64,000 bases of DNA from Acinetobacter nectaris CIP 110549 (GCF_000488215.1 NZ_KI530712.1:934881-998880), one strand, 5' to 3'; counted from the stretch's first letter, positions 18,261 through 29,521 are shown. Notes: generated by a model from the sequence alone, not told the origin. Translations and numbers: made by a program.

Positions 18261-18992
18261 ATGACTACGCCAATTCCTTCTATAGACTTAATAGATGCTC
18301 TTACTCAAGAATATATAGATAAATCACCAAGTGAAATTTTAGAATTAGCATTAAACCAAGAAGGTGAAATTGCAATTTCCTTTTCTGGTGCTGAGGATGT
18401 TGTTCTTATTGATATGGCATACCGCTTACGTAAGCCATTTCGAGTATTTAGTTTAGATACAGGACGTTTACATCCTGAAACCTACCAATTTATAGATGCC
18501 GTACGCAAATTTTATAAAATTGAAATTGAAATCTGCTCACCTGAAGCAAAGCCACTTCAAGAACTCGTTACAACAAAAGGTTTTTTTAGCTTCTTTGAAG
18601 ATGGTCATAGCGAATGCTGCGGTATTCGAAAAGTACAGCCTCTTCGTAAAAAACTCGCAACACTCGATGGTTGGATTACAGGTCAACGTAAAGATCAAAG
18701 TCCTACACGTAATGACATTCCTGTCATTCAGTTTGATGCTGGTTTCTCAGGGCCAAATAAGCAGCTTATTAAATATAATCCACTCGCAAATTGGAGCAGC
18801 GCCGATGTGTGGAGCTATATTCGCATGATGGAAATACCTTATAACCCTTTACATGAAAAAGGTTTTATTTCAATTGGCTGTGAACCATGTACCCGTCCTG
18901 TGTTACCAAACCAACATGAACGTGAAGGTCGCTGGTGGTGGGAAGAAGCCACACATAAAGAGTGTGGCTTACACGCTGGAAATCTAAAATAG
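18261..18992 (+). CDS. cysH: adenosine phosphosulfate reductase, iron-sulfur type
   Basis: 243-aa cytoplasmic reductase making sulfite in sulfate assimilation with thioredoxin. The N-terminal PP-loop is [12 protein letters not shown] (39-50). Two Cys pairs, Cys119-Cys120 (ECCGIRK) and Cys207-Cys210 (CEPC), are the ligands of a [4Fe-4S] cluster, and the catalytic Cys235 is in ECGLH. The cluster type marks the plant-like/Pseudomonas-like enzyme that uses APS rather than the E. coli PAPS enzyme. The next steps (cysI, DUF934) lie about 40 kb away in this window. Ends in a terminator at 19005. Confidence 0.95.
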   Translation: MTTPIPSIDLIDALTQEYIDKSPSEILELALNQEGEIAISFSGAEDVVLIDMAYRLRKPFRVFSLDTGRLHPETYQFIDAVRKFYKIEIEICSPEAKPLQELVTTKGFFSFFEDGHSECCGIRKVQPLRKKLATLDGWITGQRKDQSPTRNDIPVIQFDAGFSGPNKQLIKYNPLANWSSADVWSYIRMMEIPYNPLHEKGFISIGCEPCTRPVLPNQHEREGRWWWEEATHKECGLHAGNLK

Positions 18993-19004
18993 CTGATATT
19001 TTGT

Positions 19005-19031
19005 TGCCACTGTTAAAGTGGCATTTTTCTT
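19005..19031 (+). terminator. cysH terminator
   Basis: TGCCACT (19005-19011), loop GTTAA, AGTGGCA (19017-19023), then TTTTTCTT. The same stem and nearly the same loop recur at 29532-29553. Confidence 0.85.
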
Positions 19032-19128
19032 ATTAGCCAAACAAAAACAAATTAAGGATTTAAACTCTGCGTCTTTCACCTTAAACTTATCCTCTTTAAA
19101 TCATTGAAATGACCAAGAGATTCATAAC

Positions 19129-20484
19129 ATGCGTCCATTACATCCGATAGATCTGATATTTTTATCATTGGAAAGAAGACAGCAACCGATGCATGTTGGA
19201 GGATTATTTCTCTTCAAGATACCCGAAAATGCACAAGACAATTTTATTCAAAATTTAGTTGCAGATATTAGAGCATCTCAATCGATCCCTATATCCCCAT
19301 TTAATCACAAGCTAAATGGACTTTTTTGGGATAAAGACTCTGAGTTTGACCTAGACCATCATTTTCGCCATATTTCTCTTCCCCATCCGGGACGTGTTAG
19401 AGAACTGCTCGTACATATTTCACAAGAGCATAGTGCGCTATTAGACCGTGCTAAACCACTTTGGACATGCACACTTATCGAAGGTATTGAGGGAAATCGT
19501 TTCGCACTTTACTTTAAAATACATCATGCATTGGTAGACGGTGTGGGTAGTATGCGCCTTATGGAAAAGTCATTCGCCAAAGATCCAAATACACACTATA
19601 TTACGCCACCTTGGAGTATCGAAACTGCTTCAAATAAACTAAAGAAAAATAAATTTAAAGCTGCATTTAATACAGTTAAAAATATCAAAGAACAAATTTC
19701 AACAACACCTCAAGTCGTATACCAAGAGCTTAAACAAGCTATGCTACATGATAGAAGGTTCGACCCCAATTATGTCACAAGCTTCCAAGCACCTAAAAGC
19801 ATACTCAACCAACGTATTAGTGCATCTCGACGTTTTGCCGCACAGTCTTTTGAGTTAGCACGTATACGCGAAATATCTAAACGTTTAGATGTCACATTGA
19901 ATGATACCATTTTAGCCATTTGTTCAGGCGCACTGCGGCAATACCTGCTTAACTTAAATCAGTTACCAGAAAAGCCTCTTATTGCGATGGTACCTGCCTC
20001 TATACGCACAGATGATTCGGCTCTCAGTAACCGTATAACCATGATTCTTGCAAACTTAGCAACACATACACCTGATCATTTAGAACGCCTCTACACCATA
20101 TCGAATAGTGTACGCACAGCAAAAATGCGTTTTAAACGAATGACTCAGAATCAAATTTTAAGTTACAGTGCTTTTGTATATGCCGCAGCAGGACTCAATA
20201 TTATTTCAGGAATAATGCCTAAAAAGCAGGCCTTTAATATTGTGATTTCTAATGTCCCGGGGCCTAAAGAAACACTATATTGGAATGGTGCACCACTCGA
20301 AGCAATTTACCCTGCATCAGTCATTTTTGATGGACAAGCACTAAATATTACGCTTACAAGTTATTTAGATAAACTTGAAGTTGGCATTGTTGCATGTAGA
20401 AAAACTGTACCTAGAGTACAAACTTTATTGTCATTCTTAGAAGATGAAATTCGGCACTACGAAAAATTAATTGACCATAAATAA
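19129..20484 (+). CDS. atfA: bifunctional wax ester synthase / diacylglycerol acyltransferase
   Basis: 451-aa acyl-CoA acyltransferase making wax esters and triacylglycerols as storage lipid at the inner membrane. The catalytic HHxxxDG motif is HHALVDG (residues 132-138), the same place as in Acinetobacter baylyi AtfA. The N-terminus MRPLHPIDLIFLSLE and the C-terminal segments NIVISNVPGP and DGQALNITLTSY are also nearly as in AtfA. Length agrees with the family (about 450-460). Monocistronic, with a terminator directly after the stop. Confidence 0.96.
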   Translation: MRPLHPIDLIFLSLERRQQPMHVGGLFLFKIPENAQDNFIQNLVADIRASQSIPISPFNHKLNGLFWDKDSEFDLDHHFRHISLPHPGRVRELLVHISQEHSALLDRAKPLWTCTLIEGIEGNRFALYFKIHHALVDGVGSMRLMEKSFAKDPNTHYITPPWSIETASNKLKKNKFKAAFNTVKNIKEQISTTPQVVYQELKQAMLHDRRFDPNYVTSFQAPKSILNQRISASRRFAAQSFELARIREISKRLDVTLNDTILAICSGALRQYLLNLNQLPEKPLIAMVPASIRTDDSALSNRITMILANLATHTPDHLERLYTISNSVRTAKMRFKRMTQNQILSYSAFVYAAAGLNIISGIMPKKQAFNIVISNVPGPKETLYWNGAPLEAIYPASVIFDGQALNITLTSYLDKLEVGIVACRKTVPRVQTLLSFLEDEIRHYEKLIDHK

Positions 20485-20516
20485 AAAGCCTTCTTTTTTA
20501 TCAGAAGGCTTTCATT
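20485..20516. terminator. bidirectional terminator, atfA / 59-aa ORF
   Basis: AAAGCCTTCT (20485-20494) / AGAAGGCTTT (20503-20512) with loop TTTTTATC and A/T-rich flanks. A second stem GGGACT/AGTCCC (about 20518-20546) lies between it and the stop of the leftward 59-aa ORF. Confidence 0.8.
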
Positions 20517-20548
20517 GGGGGACTTTCGAAACTAAAGCGTGAGTCCCT

Positions 20549-20728
20549 TTAATTTTTAACTGTACGACACTGCTTCAGCAGTTCAATACACATATCTTGT
20601 ACCATGGTTGTTGTAATTTGTACTTCTTTGCCCTGTTCATTCACCATGTAGCAATGATTTTGAACTGTTTGGCTGTCATTTAAATTTTGTGTATTTGTTT
20701 GCATATAATTCTCATCAAAATATTGCAT
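20549..20728 (-). CDS. small hypothetical protein, 59 aa
   Basis: A short ORF read directly from the reverse strand: ATG at 20728, TAA at 20549-20551. It starts MQYFDENYMQTNTQNL and ends LLKQCRTVKN. It is polar, has no membrane segment, and has Cys residues in HCYMVN, MCIEL and KQCRT. A G-rich AGGGGGCA lies 4 nt before the ATG and could serve as ribosome site. It sits downstream of rng on the same strand. Codon use and the 3' hairpins support a real gene. I do not recognise the family. Confidence 0.65.
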   Translation of the reverse strand: MQYFDENYMQTNTQNLNDSQTVQNHCYMVNEQGKEVQITTTMVQDMCIELLKQCRTVKN

Positions 20729-20821
20729 AATTGCCCCCTTGATTGGCTAAGATAAATACTTCATCTTTGGCTAGCTTAGAATCATAGTATTGAGAAATCA
20801 CACATAAAAGTAAACAGCCAG

Positions 20822-20853
20822 TTGTAACAAGGAATAATCATATATTGTTACAA
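20822..20853. repeat. 9-bp inverted repeat just after rng
   Basis: TTGTAACAA (20822-20830) and TTGTTACAA (20845-20853), 14-nt spacer, 3 nt past the rng stop codon. No T-run. Could be an mRNA-end hairpin for the mre-rng operon or an operator for the 59-aa ORF. Confidence 0.5.
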
Positions 20854-20855
20854 TT

Positions 20856-22310
20856 CTAACCAAAAATGATATCGTATTGCTCTTGCGTATAAAGTGTTTC
20901 TACCTGCAACTTTATACTTTTCTCAAGTAAATGAGATAAATCCTGTACTGCAACTGCCTCTTCAGTCAGTAAACGATCAATAACCACGGGGCTTGCAACA
21001 ACAACAAAGCCTGTTTGATGAGGGTATGTACGTGTAAAACGCATCATTTCACGAAATATTTCATAACATACCGTTTCGGCAGTTTTTACAAATCCACGAC
21101 CATGACAAGTTGGACACGAATCGCACAATAAATGTTCTAATGATTCTCTGGTACGCTTTCTTGTCATCTCAATAAGGCCAAGCTCAGATACTTGCGTAAT
21201 TTTTGTCTTTGCATGATCTTTTTCTAATACAGCTTCAAAATACTTCAATACCTCTGCACGATGTATTTCTTCTTGCATATCAATAAAGTCAATAATAATG
21301 ATGCCACCCAAGTTTCTAAGGCGTAATTGACGCCCGATAACTTCCGTTGCCTCCATATTGGTACGATATACTGTATCTTCTAAGCTTCTCCCACCCACGT
21401 AAGAACCTGTATTCACATCAATCGTGGTCATTGCTTCAGTTTGGTCTATCATCAAATAGCCACCAGATTTTAAAGCAATGCGAATCTGTAGCGCCTTTTG
21501 AATATCTTCTTCAATATGATGTACATCAAATAAAGGCTGATCCTCTACATAATGGACTAGACGGTTCTCCATTTGCGGCATGAATTCTGATATAAATTCT
21601 TTGAGCTTGATAAATACATCGTCTGAATCGACATAAATTTTTTCTGTCTTGTCTAAAGATAAATCACGCACTACACGCTGCGGTAAAGGTAGTTCCTCAA
21701 AAACCAAAGAGGGTACGAGTAGACTTCTTTTTTTACGCTGAATATAGTTCCATAGCTTACTTAAATAAGCCATATCTTGGTCTATAGCAGCCTCATCAAT
21801 CCCTTCTGCTGCTGTACGTACAATGACACTTCCCGGCAATAAATACTTTGTTTTTATATTTTCAATAATATGGCGTAGCCGTTCCCGCTCTTCTTCAGAT
21901 TCAATTCGCTGTGAAATACCAATGTGGTTGCCAAAAGGCATAAGAACCAAGTAACGTGAAGGCAAAGAAATATCTGTTGTTAAACGTGCGCCTTTTGTAC
22001 CAAGCATGTCTTTCATGACCTGCACAGTAATAATTTGACCCTGTTGCAACAGCTCAAAAACATTCGGGGTGGTTTTTCCTTTAGGCCACACCATATCATT
22101 TATATGTAAAAAAGCTGTTCGTGATAAACCGATGTCTACAAATGCTGCCTGCATCCCGGGTAAAACACGTACTACTTTTCCTTTGTATATATTGCCAACT
22201 AAACCTCTTTTTAAAGTTCGTTCAACAAACACCTCATTGACAACTCCATCTTCAGTTAATGCAACACGACATTCCATCGGTGTGGCATTAATGAATAGCT
22301 CATCAGACAT
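20856..22310 (-). CDS. rng: ribonuclease G
   Basis: 484-aa endoribonuclease that matures the 5' end of 16S rRNA and decays some mRNAs. S1 RNA-binding domain about 37-125 (GNIYKGKVVRVLPGMQAAFVD), 5'-sensor/RNase H-like region, DNase I-like catalytic core with magnesium-ligand Asp residues in TTIDVNTGSY and IIIIDFIDM, and the zinc-link segment CPTCHGRG near 395. It lacks the long C-terminal scaffold of RNase E, so it is RNase G. Located at the end of the mreBCD-maf block, the same association as in E. coli. Confidence 0.96.
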   Translation of the reverse strand: MSDELFINATPMECRVALTEDGVVNEVFVERTLKRGLVGNIYKGKVVRVLPGMQAAFVDIGLSRTAFLHINDMVWPKGKTTPNVFELLQQGQIITVQVMKDMLGTKGARLTTDISLPSRYLVLMPFGNHIGISQRIESEEERERLRHIIENIKTKYLLPGSVIVRTAAEGIDEAAIDQDMAYLSKLWNYIQRKKRSLLVPSLVFEELPLPQRVVRDLSLDKTEKIYVDSDDVFIKLKEFISEFMPQMENRLVHYVEDQPLFDVHHIEEDIQKALQIRIALKSGGYLMIDQTEAMTTIDVNTGSYVGGRSLEDTVYRTNMEATEVIGRQLRLRNLGGIIIIDFIDMQEEIHRAEVLKYFEAVLEKDHAKTKITQVSELGLIEMTRKRTRESLEHLLCDSCPTCHGRGFVKTAETVCYEIFREMMRFTRTYPHQTGFVVVASPVVIDRLLTEEAVAVQDLSHLLEKSIKLQVETLYTQEQYDIIFG

Positions 22311-22348
22311 AATTAACTCAAAATGTTATAAAAATATTTTTTAAGCAG

Positions 22349-22915
22349 TTAATTTAGTGCCTTAACTGCCTTTAATAATTTAACCGTCTCATGTAAAGGT
22401 AATCCAACAACGTTGGTATAACTCCCTTTAATTGTGGGAATATATTTTGCTGCGATGCCTTGTATCGCATATGCACCTGCTTTACCTACAGGTTCTCCTG
22501 TTTGCCAATAGCTTTCCATATCGCTTTGGCTAAGTTGCTGAAATGTGACTTGCGTTTTTACAACACACTCATGCACTTCATTTTCTGCAATGACACAAAT
22601 ACCCGATAAAACATCGTGCTCACGCCCAGACAATGCCTGCCATATTTCAAATGCATGCACTCTCGATTGTGGTTTACCAATAATAGAACCATCTAAAGAG
22701 ATACACGTATCAGCAGCTAAAACAATGCGGTCATGAAACTGTTGGGCTACACTTCTTGCTTTCTCATAAGCGACGCGTTTCACATAGGTTTCAGCAGATT
22801 CACCCAGTTTTAATGTTTCATCTATATCCGCACTAAAAATATCAAAATCAATTTCTAACTGCTCTAAAAGTTCAGCACGTCGTGGTGAACCTGAGGCTAA
22901 AATTAAACGCGCCAT
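22349..22915 (-). CDS. maf: Maf-like nucleoside triphosphate pyrophosphatase
   Basis: 188-aa nucleotide house-cleaning pyrophosphatase (YhdE type, acting on dTTP/UTP and modified forms). The signature LASGSPRRAELL (6-17) contains the Ser-Pro-Arg-Arg phosphate-binding motif; AADTCISLDGSIIGKP and SGREHDV are the other Maf blocks. Its start overlaps the mreD stop by 13 bp; rng follows after 38 bp. Translational coupling in the cell-shape operon is likely. Confidence 0.95.
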   Translation of the reverse strand: MARLILASGSPRRAELLEQLEIDFDIFSADIDETLKLGESAETYVKRVAYEKARSVAQQFHDRIVLAADTCISLDGSIIGKPQSRVHAFEIWQALSGREHDVLSGICVIAENEVHECVVKTQVTFQQLSQSDMESYWQTGEPVGKAGAYAIQGIAAKYIPTIKGSYTNVVGLPLHETVKLLKAVKALN

Positions 22916-23394
22916 TTTTTTAAACTATAATATAAAATTGGCCAAAAGATAATGCTACTTACTGCAGGTGGCCAACGTCTCATTAGTGGGTAGTCTGCAT
23001 CTGCCATAATTTGACCGACCCATATAAAAAGAATATAGGCAATAATTGCAATAATAGCAATCACCCATAAATTTAAGAACGTTAAAACGCGCCTTTCTCT
23101 TATAAAATAACGAGCAGCAAATGAGATAAGAATATATGCCAATGCATTTTGACCAAGCGGTGCATCTACCAATAAATCTGTAAAAATCCCCATGGTAAAT
23201 GCAAACCAAACACCACACCAACTTGGCTGACAAAGTATCCAAAAAAGCGTTACCATCATCATGATGGCTGGTCGCCAAGCTGCCACATCATAAGATACAG
23301 GATAAACTGTAATCACAGATGCAACTATTGCAGAGAGAATAATAAAGATTAAGGGATCTTTTCTTTTTGCAGGTTTATAGTTAGCTATTAACAT
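22903..23394 (-). CDS. mreD: rod shape-determining protein MreD
   Basis: Integral membrane component of the elongasome. About 163 aa with five to six hydrophobic segments. The open frame extends upstream to 23499, but ATG at 23394 has AAGGAG 8 nt before it and gives MLIANYKPAKRKDP, a normal MreD N-terminus, so that start is preferred. It overlaps the mreC end by 14 bp and the maf start by 13 bp, which fits coupled translation. Confidence 0.9.
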   Translation of the reverse strand: MLIANYKPAKRKDPLIFIILSAIVASVITVYPVSYDVAAWRPAIMMMVTLFWILCQPSWCGVWFAFTMGIFTDLLVDAPLGQNALAYILISFAARYFIRERRVLTFLNLWVIAIIAIIAYILFIWVGQIMADADYPLMRRWPPAVSSIIFWPILYYSLKKWRV

Positions 23395-24238
23395 ATGGCT
23401 GCTCCTTTGCCAAAGAGTCTGAAAATAGAACAACCACATAATGACCACCAGCCAACTGAGCAGATGGTGTAATGTCAATTTGAGCAAACTCACCCGCATT
23501 TTGTCGCTGTATTTTCGATACAGTGCCTACAAGATACCCTGCAGGAAAATGCTCACCTAAACCTGAACTATAAACATTATCTCCAACTTTTAGATCTGCA
23601 CTGGTTGGGACATATTGCATTTTTAATGTGCCAAGATCACCCGTTCCAGAAACAATCGCTCGCATTCCTGTTCGCTCTATACGCACAGAAAGAGAACTTT
23701 CCTTGTCTGATAAAAGTAAAACACGTGCATTATGCTGTGAAACATTAATGACCTGGCCCATAATTCCCTTATCATCAAGTACAACTTGTCCTTGGCGTAA
23801 ATGATCTGCAATACCACGATTAATCACAATAATATGTCTTAAAGGATCTGTATCCGTACCAATAACTTCCGCAATTTCCATACGACCATCAATAATCAAT
23901 GGCGTATCTAATAACCCACGTAAACGCGTATTTTCAGCAGACAATTCCGATAATTTTTGTAAGCGTACTTGTGCTTGTAATAATTCAGCCTGCATTGCCG
24001 TATTTTCACGGCGTAATTGTTCTTCAGATTTTGTTTGCTGACTCAACCACTCTCGCGACATTATTGGATAACTTGCAACGGTATAAATTGGATTATACAA
24101 CGAATACATGACATCCCTTGCTGGTTGTACCACATGTGGCATACGCCAATCGAAAAATAGCACTGCTACACATGTGATGACCGCAATAATAAATGAGCGA
24201 AAAGATGGCGGTTGTCTTGAAAAAATATTCGGTTGCAC
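23381..24238 (-). CDS. mreC: rod shape-determining protein MreC
   Basis: 285-aa bitopic membrane protein that organises the cell-wall elongation machinery in the periplasm. One TM segment (about 13-29), a coiled coil (about 68-105: EEQLRRENTAMQAELLQAQ), then two six-stranded beta domains (about 120-275) with the conserved VINRGIADHLRQGQVV. It lies between mreB (22-bp gap) and mreD (overlap). Confidence 0.95.
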   Translation of the reverse strand: MQPNIFSRQPPSFRSFIIAVITCVAVLFFDWRMPHVVQPARDVMYSLYNPIYTVASYPIMSREWLSQQTKSEEQLRRENTAMQAELLQAQVRLQKLSELSAENTRLRGLLDTPLIIDGRMEIAEVIGTDTDPLRHIIVINRGIADHLRQGQVVLDDKGIMGQVINVSQHNARVLLLSDKESSLSVRIERTGMRAIVSGTGDLGTLKMQYVPTSADLKVGDNVYSSGLGEHFPAGYLVGTVSKIQRQNAGEFAQIDITPSAQLAGGHYVVVLFSDSLAKEQPYVNS

Positions 24239-24260
24239 CGCCTCACCCTATATTGATGAA

Positions 24261-25355
<1,095 letters not shown>

Positions 25356-25369
25356 CTAAATGTGATGAT

Positions 25370-25398
25370 TTGAACAAGTCAATCGCTTATCATATAAC
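25370..25398 (+). promoter_or_regulatory. predicted sigma-70 promoter of gatCAB
   Basis: -35 TTGAAC (25370-25375), 17-nt spacer, -10 TATAAC (25393-25398). Predicted start about 34 nt before the gatC ATG. Lies in the divergent mreB-gatC gap. Confidence 0.5.
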
Positions 25399-25438
25399 AC
25401 GATATTTCAATTTTTTTTGATACTGACTAGGTGATGTT

Positions 25439-25750
25439 ATGTCTACACCAGATGCACAGCATTCAGATTTTAATGCTCAAACCATTACGAGTATTGCCAA
25501 TCTTGCTCGATTATCGCTCAATGATACGCAATCTAATGCATACGCACAAAGTCTAAATAAAATTTTAGACATGATGGATACATTAAAAGAGATTAATACA
25601 GATGGTGTTGAACCACTAAGAAGTCCATTTAATAGCCCGCAGCCATTACGCCAAGATACAATTTCAGAGAGCAACCATCGTGAGGAATATCAAGAAGTTG
25701 CACCATCAACACAAGATGGTCTATACCTTGTACCTCGCGTTATTGAGTAA
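25439..25750 (+). CDS. gatC: Asp/Glu-tRNA(Asn/Gln) amidotransferase subunit C
   Basis: 103-aa stabilising subunit of the GatCAB transamidase that converts misacylated Glu-tRNA-Gln and Asp-tRNA-Asn. It has the NLARLSL helix, the [11 protein letters not shown] segment and the loop [17 protein letters not shown] that wraps GatA. First gene of gatC-gatA-gatB, with a 35-bp gap to gatA. Confidence 0.95.
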   Translation: MSTPDAQHSDFNAQTITSIANLARLSLNDTQSNAYAQSLNKILDMMDTLKEINTDGVEPLRSPFNSPQPLRQDTISESNHREEYQEVAPSTQDGLYLVPRVIE

Positions 25751-25785
25751 TACTTTCCGATCACTTTAATTATATAGAATATACT

Positions 25786-27264
25786 ATGACAGATTTACAT
25801 CGCTTATCTATTCGCGAACTTTCTCAGGGATTGCAACAGCGCCAGTTTTCATCTCGCGAATTGACAGAACACTATTTAAAACGCATTGACAAACTTGATA
25901 CACAACTTAACAGCTATATTACAGTAACAGCAGAGCAAGCTCTAAATGCAGCAGATGCAGCAGATGCCCTACTAAAATCTGGTGAAGCGTCTGCACTTGC
26001 AGGTATTCCAATTGCACATAAAGATATTTTTTGTACAAAAGGAGTTCGTACTTCTGCAGGTTCAAAAATGCTCGATAACTTCATTTCGCCATATGATGCG
26101 ACTGTAGTTACAAAAACCAAACAATCTCATCTCGTTACTTTAGGAAAAGTAAACATGGATGAATTTGCAATGGGTTCAACATGTGAAAATTCATATTATG
26201 GCGCAACTAAAAACCCTTGGAATTTAGATTACGTTCCGGGCGGCTCTTCAGGAGGCTCTTCAGCGGTTATTGCTGCCGGTTTAGCACCATTTGCAACAGG
26301 TACAGATACGGGAGGCTCAATTCGCCAACCTGCATCATTTTGTGGTCTTACAGGTCTAAAACCGACATATGGTCGCGTTTCTCGCTACGGTATGATCGCA
26401 TTTGCATCATCACTCGACCAAGCAGGTCCTATGGCACACTCAGCAGAAGACTGTGCGTACCTAATGAATGTCATTGCAGGTCATGATGAAAAAGACTCTA
26501 CATCTGTTGAAACACCTGTAGACGACTATGTCAGCAACCTCAATAAAACCTCATTAAAAGGTTTACGTATTGGTATACCAAAACAGTATTTTGAAGTTGA
26601 AGGTTTAAATGCTGAAGTTAAAGCACGTGTTGAAGAAGCACTGAAAAAACTTGAAGAACTTGGTGCAATTCTTGTTGAAGTTGACTTAACTATGGTTGAG
26701 TCATATGTACCAACATACTACCTTATTGCACCTGCAGAAGCTTCTTCAAACTTATCTCGTTACGATGGTGTACGTTTTGGACATCGCTGTGAAAACCCAC
26801 AAGATCTAGATGACCTTTACAGACGTTCACGCTCAGAAGGTTTTGGTGAAGAAGTACAACGTCGTATTCTTATTGGTACTTATGCACTCTCTGCTGGATT
26901 CTACGATGACTATTACGTCAAAGCACAGAAAGTTCGTCGTCTTATTCAGGAAGACTTCTTAAAAGCATTTGAACATGTTGATGTGATTGCAGCACCATCT
27001 GCACCAACAACAGCCTACAAAATTGGCGCATCACTCTCTCCTGTAGAAATGTACTTAGGCGACCTATATACACTTGCTGTTAACCTTTCAGGACACCCAG
27101 CAATCAATGCACCTGTTGGCTTCGATCAAAATAATCTGCCTGTAGGTCTACAACTTATAGGTAATTACTGGTCTGAGTCTCAACTACTTTCAGTTATACA
27201 CCAATATCAACAAGCAACTGACTGGCATAACAAACGATCTGCTATTGCTGAGGAGAATGTATAA
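25786..27264 (+). CDS. gatA: Asp/Glu-tRNA amidotransferase subunit A
   Basis: 492-aa amidase-signature subunit that frees ammonia from glutamine. The Ser-cisSer-Lys triad is visible: Lys in IPIAHKDIF, the Gly/Ser-rich [16 protein letters not shown], and [16 protein letters not shown] with the catalytic Ser. Length normal. The stop overlaps the gatB start (TAATG), implying coupled translation. Confidence 0.97.
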   Translation: MTDLHRLSIRELSQGLQQRQFSSRELTEHYLKRIDKLDTQLNSYITVTAEQALNAADAADALLKSGEASALAGIPIAHKDIFCTKGVRTSAGSKMLDNFISPYDATVVTKTKQSHLVTLGKVNMDEFAMGSTCENSYYGATKNPWNLDYVPGGSSGGSSAVIAAGLAPFATGTDTGGSIRQPASFCGLTGLKPTYGRVSRYGMIAFASSLDQAGPMAHSAEDCAYLMNVIAGHDEKDSTSVETPVDDYVSNLNKTSLKGLRIGIPKQYFEVEGLNAEVKARVEEALKKLEELGAILVEVDLTMVESYVPTYYLIAPAEASSNLSRYDGVRFGHRCENPQDLDDLYRRSRSEGFGEEVQRRILIGTYALSAGFYDDYYVKAQKVRRLIQEDFLKAFEHVDVIAAPSAPTTAYKIGASLSPVEMYLGDLYTLAVNLSGHPAINAPVGFDQNNLPVGLQLIGNYWSESQLLSVIHQYQQATDWHNKRSAIAEENV

Positions 27265-28718
27265 TGGCAAAACTTATTGATGGTTGGGAAGTTGTCATTG
27301 GCTTAGAAATCCATACTCAGCTCAACACAAACACAAAAATATTTTCTGGCTCAAGCATTGAGTTTGGTGCTGAACCGAATACACAAGCAAGTCTTGTTGA
27401 TTTGGCTATGCCCGGCGTTCTTCCTGTCCTCAACAAAGAAGTCGTAGATAAAGCGATTTGCTTTGGTTTAGGGATTGATGCAGAAATTGATCGTGCTTCT
27501 GTCTTTGCCCGTAAAAACTACTTCTACCCAGACCTACCAAAAGGCTATCAAATTAGTCAAATGGATAACCCTATTGTAGGCAAAGGTCACATCGACATTC
27601 ACCTTGAAGATGGCACAACAAAACGTATTGGTGTAACACGTGCCCACCTTGAAGAAGATGCAGGTAAATCTTTACACGAAGATTTTGAAGGCATGACAGG
27701 GATTGATTTAAACCGTGCAGGTACACCACTGCTTGAAATTGTTTCAGAACCTGATATGCGCTCAAAAGAAGAAGCAGTTGCTTACGTACGCGCCATTCAT
27801 ACGCTTGTACGCTGGTTAGGCATTTCCGATGGTAATATGGCTGAAGGTTCTTTCCGCTGCGACTGTAACGTATCTATTCGCCAACCGGGCGATGAGTTTG
27901 GTACACGTTGTGAACTGAAAAACATCAACTCATTTCGTTTTATCGAAAAGGCGATTGAAGTTGAGATTGAACGTCAAATTGATGTTCTAGAAAGCGGCGG
28001 CAAGATCATTCAACAAACACGTCTTTTTGACCCAAACAAGTTAGAAACACGTGCAATGCGTACAAAAGAAGAAGCAAATGACTATCGCTACTTCCCTGAC
28101 CCAGACTTACTGCCTGTACGCATTTCAGAAGAGCAAATTCAAGCGATCCAAGCAGATATGCCTGAACTCCCTCAAGCACGCCGTGAAAGATTCATAGAAG
28201 CATATCAACTTACTGAATATGATGCGCGCGTGCTGACACTCAGCCGTGAACTCTCAGACTTCTTTGAAGAAACAGTAAAAGCCGCAGGTGGTGCGAAAAA
28301 TGCAAAACTTGCAGCCAACTGGGTCATGGGCGAACTTTCAGGTGCACTCAATAAAGCAGATTTGAGTATTGACCAATCGCCTGTTTCAGCAGTGCAATTG
28401 GGTGGCATGATCGCTCGTATTGTCGACAACACAATTAGTGGAAAAATTGCAAAGCAAGTCTTTGGCTTCATGTGGGAAAGCAATGGTTCATCTGCCGACC
28501 AAATTATTGAAGAAAAAGGCTTAAAGCAAGAAACTGACACAGGTGCAATCGAAGCAATCATTAAAGAGGTACTTGCTGCCAACGAAAAAATGGTTGAAGA
28601 ATATAAATCTGGTAAAGAAAAAGCATTTAATGGCTTAGTGGGTCAAGTAATGAAGGCTTCACGTGGTAAAGCCAATCCAGCACAAGTAAACCAGCTCATG
28701 AAGCAGTTGCTTGGCTAA
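27264..28718 (+). CDS. gatB: Asp/Glu-tRNA amidotransferase subunit B
   Basis: 484-aa kinase-like subunit that phosphorylates the tRNA-bound Glu/Asp and carries out amidation. The N-terminus [13 protein letters not shown], the zinc/magnesium cradle region ([13 protein letters not shown]) and [12 protein letters not shown] are conserved; the C-terminal YqeY-like tRNA-binding tail (about 410-484) is complete. The gene ends in a strong terminator at 28738. Confidence 0.97.
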   Translation: MAKLIDGWEVVIGLEIHTQLNTNTKIFSGSSIEFGAEPNTQASLVDLAMPGVLPVLNKEVVDKAICFGLGIDAEIDRASVFARKNYFYPDLPKGYQISQMDNPIVGKGHIDIHLEDGTTKRIGVTRAHLEEDAGKSLHEDFEGMTGIDLNRAGTPLLEIVSEPDMRSKEEAVAYVRAIHTLVRWLGISDGNMAEGSFRCDCNVSIRQPGDEFGTRCELKNINSFRFIEKAIEVEIERQIDVLESGGKIIQQTRLFDPNKLETRAMRTKEEANDYRYFPDPDLLPVRISEEQIQAIQADMPELPQARRERFIEAYQLTEYDARVLTLSRELSDFFEETVKAAGGAKNAKLAANWVMGELSGALNKADLSIDQSPVSAVQLGGMIARIVDNTISGKIAKQVFGFMWESNGSSADQIIEEKGLKQETDTGAIEAIIKEVLAANEKMVEEYKSGKEKAFNGLVGQVMKASRGKANPAQVNQLMKQLLG

Positions 28719-28737
28719 TTATTTCTTTTTATTATAT

Positions 28738-28766
28738 AAACCTCGCTTCATGCGGGGTTTTTTATT
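28738..28766 (+). terminator. gatCAB terminator
   Basis: AACCTCGC (28739-28746), loop TTCAT, GCGGGGTT (28752-28759), then T-run. One G-T pair in the stem. Confidence 0.88.
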
Positions 28767-28801
28767 TTCAAAAATACAATGGGGGTTAACTTATATATAC
28801 T

Positions 28802-29521
28802 ATGGCAAAATTTTTAAATACAAGTGCAACAAACTACTACCTTGAAGAACTTATAAAATCAGCAAAAGAACGTGTGATTTTAATAAGCCCTTTCCTAAAA
28901 CTAAATGATCGAGTTAAAGAATTACTTGAAGACAAAAACCGTCTAAAAATTGATATTCGCATTATTTATGGAAAAAGTGAGCTACAACCTGAAGAAATTA
29001 ATTGGTTAAAAGAACAAGAATATATACGTACAAGCTTTTGTAAAAATTTACATGCAAAATGTTATATCAATGAAGATCGGGCAATTATTACAAGTCTAAA
29101 CCTCTATGAATTTAGCCAAATTAATAATAACGAGATGGGTATTCTAATCGGCAAAGATGCTGATAATGAGTTATATAAAGATACATTTGAAGAAGCACAG
29201 CGCCTTATCCGAATTAGTGATGAAATTCGAATTTCATTAGAAAAGATTGAACATGCTCAATTAGAGGTACCAACGAACACTGAAAGTGATACACCGAACC
29301 AGACCACAGCATATAGTAAAATAACCACATCCAAACTTGCGACAAAGCTAGGATTCAAGACTGCTGAATTGCTTGAAAAACTAGAGCAAAAAGGTTTTCT
29401 AATTAAAAAAGAAGATAACTACTACTTAACAGATCTCGCAAAAAACTTGGGTGCCGAATTTAAAAAAGGAAAATTTGGTTACTTCTTCTTATGGCCGGAA
29501 GCTATTGAATCTAAAGTATGA
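28802..29521 (+). CDS. PLD-fold protein with C-terminal winged-helix-like domain
   Basis: 239-aa protein. The N-terminal half (1-150) is a phospholipase D/HKD-type domain with one motif: His84-x-Lys86 in NLHAKCYINEDRA and Asn100 in TSLNLYEF. A single HKD copy suggests a dimeric active site as in Nuc/BfiI-type nucleases. A polar linker (about 151-172) leads to a wHTH-like domain (173-239: TTSKLATKLGFKTAELLEKL, then a beta-wing ending in GKFGYFFLWPE) resembling C-terminal domains of phage-type DNA-binding proteins. No signal peptide. Function not known: a DNA- or RNA-directed nuclease or processing enzyme is the likeliest reading. Monocistronic after gatB. Confidence 0.75.
   Translation: MAKFLNTSATNYYLEELIKSAKERVILISPFLKLNDRVKELLEDKNRLKIDIRIIYGKSELQPEEINWLKEQEYIRTSFCKNLHAKCYINEDRAIITSLNLYEFSQINNNEMGILIGKDADNELYKDTFEEAQRLIRISDEIRISLEKIEHAQLEVPTNTESDTPNQTTAYSKITTSKLATKLGFKTAELLEKLEQKGFLIKKEDNYYLTDLAKNLGAEFKKGKFGYFFLWPEAIESKV

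Noticed and set aside
23395..23499. 35-codon N-terminal extension of mreD
   Set aside because: It lies inside mreC in another frame; ATG 23394 has a strong AAGGAG.
28205..28582. 125-codon ORF on the minus strand
   Set aside because: Antisense to gatB, no ribosome site, no recognised domain.
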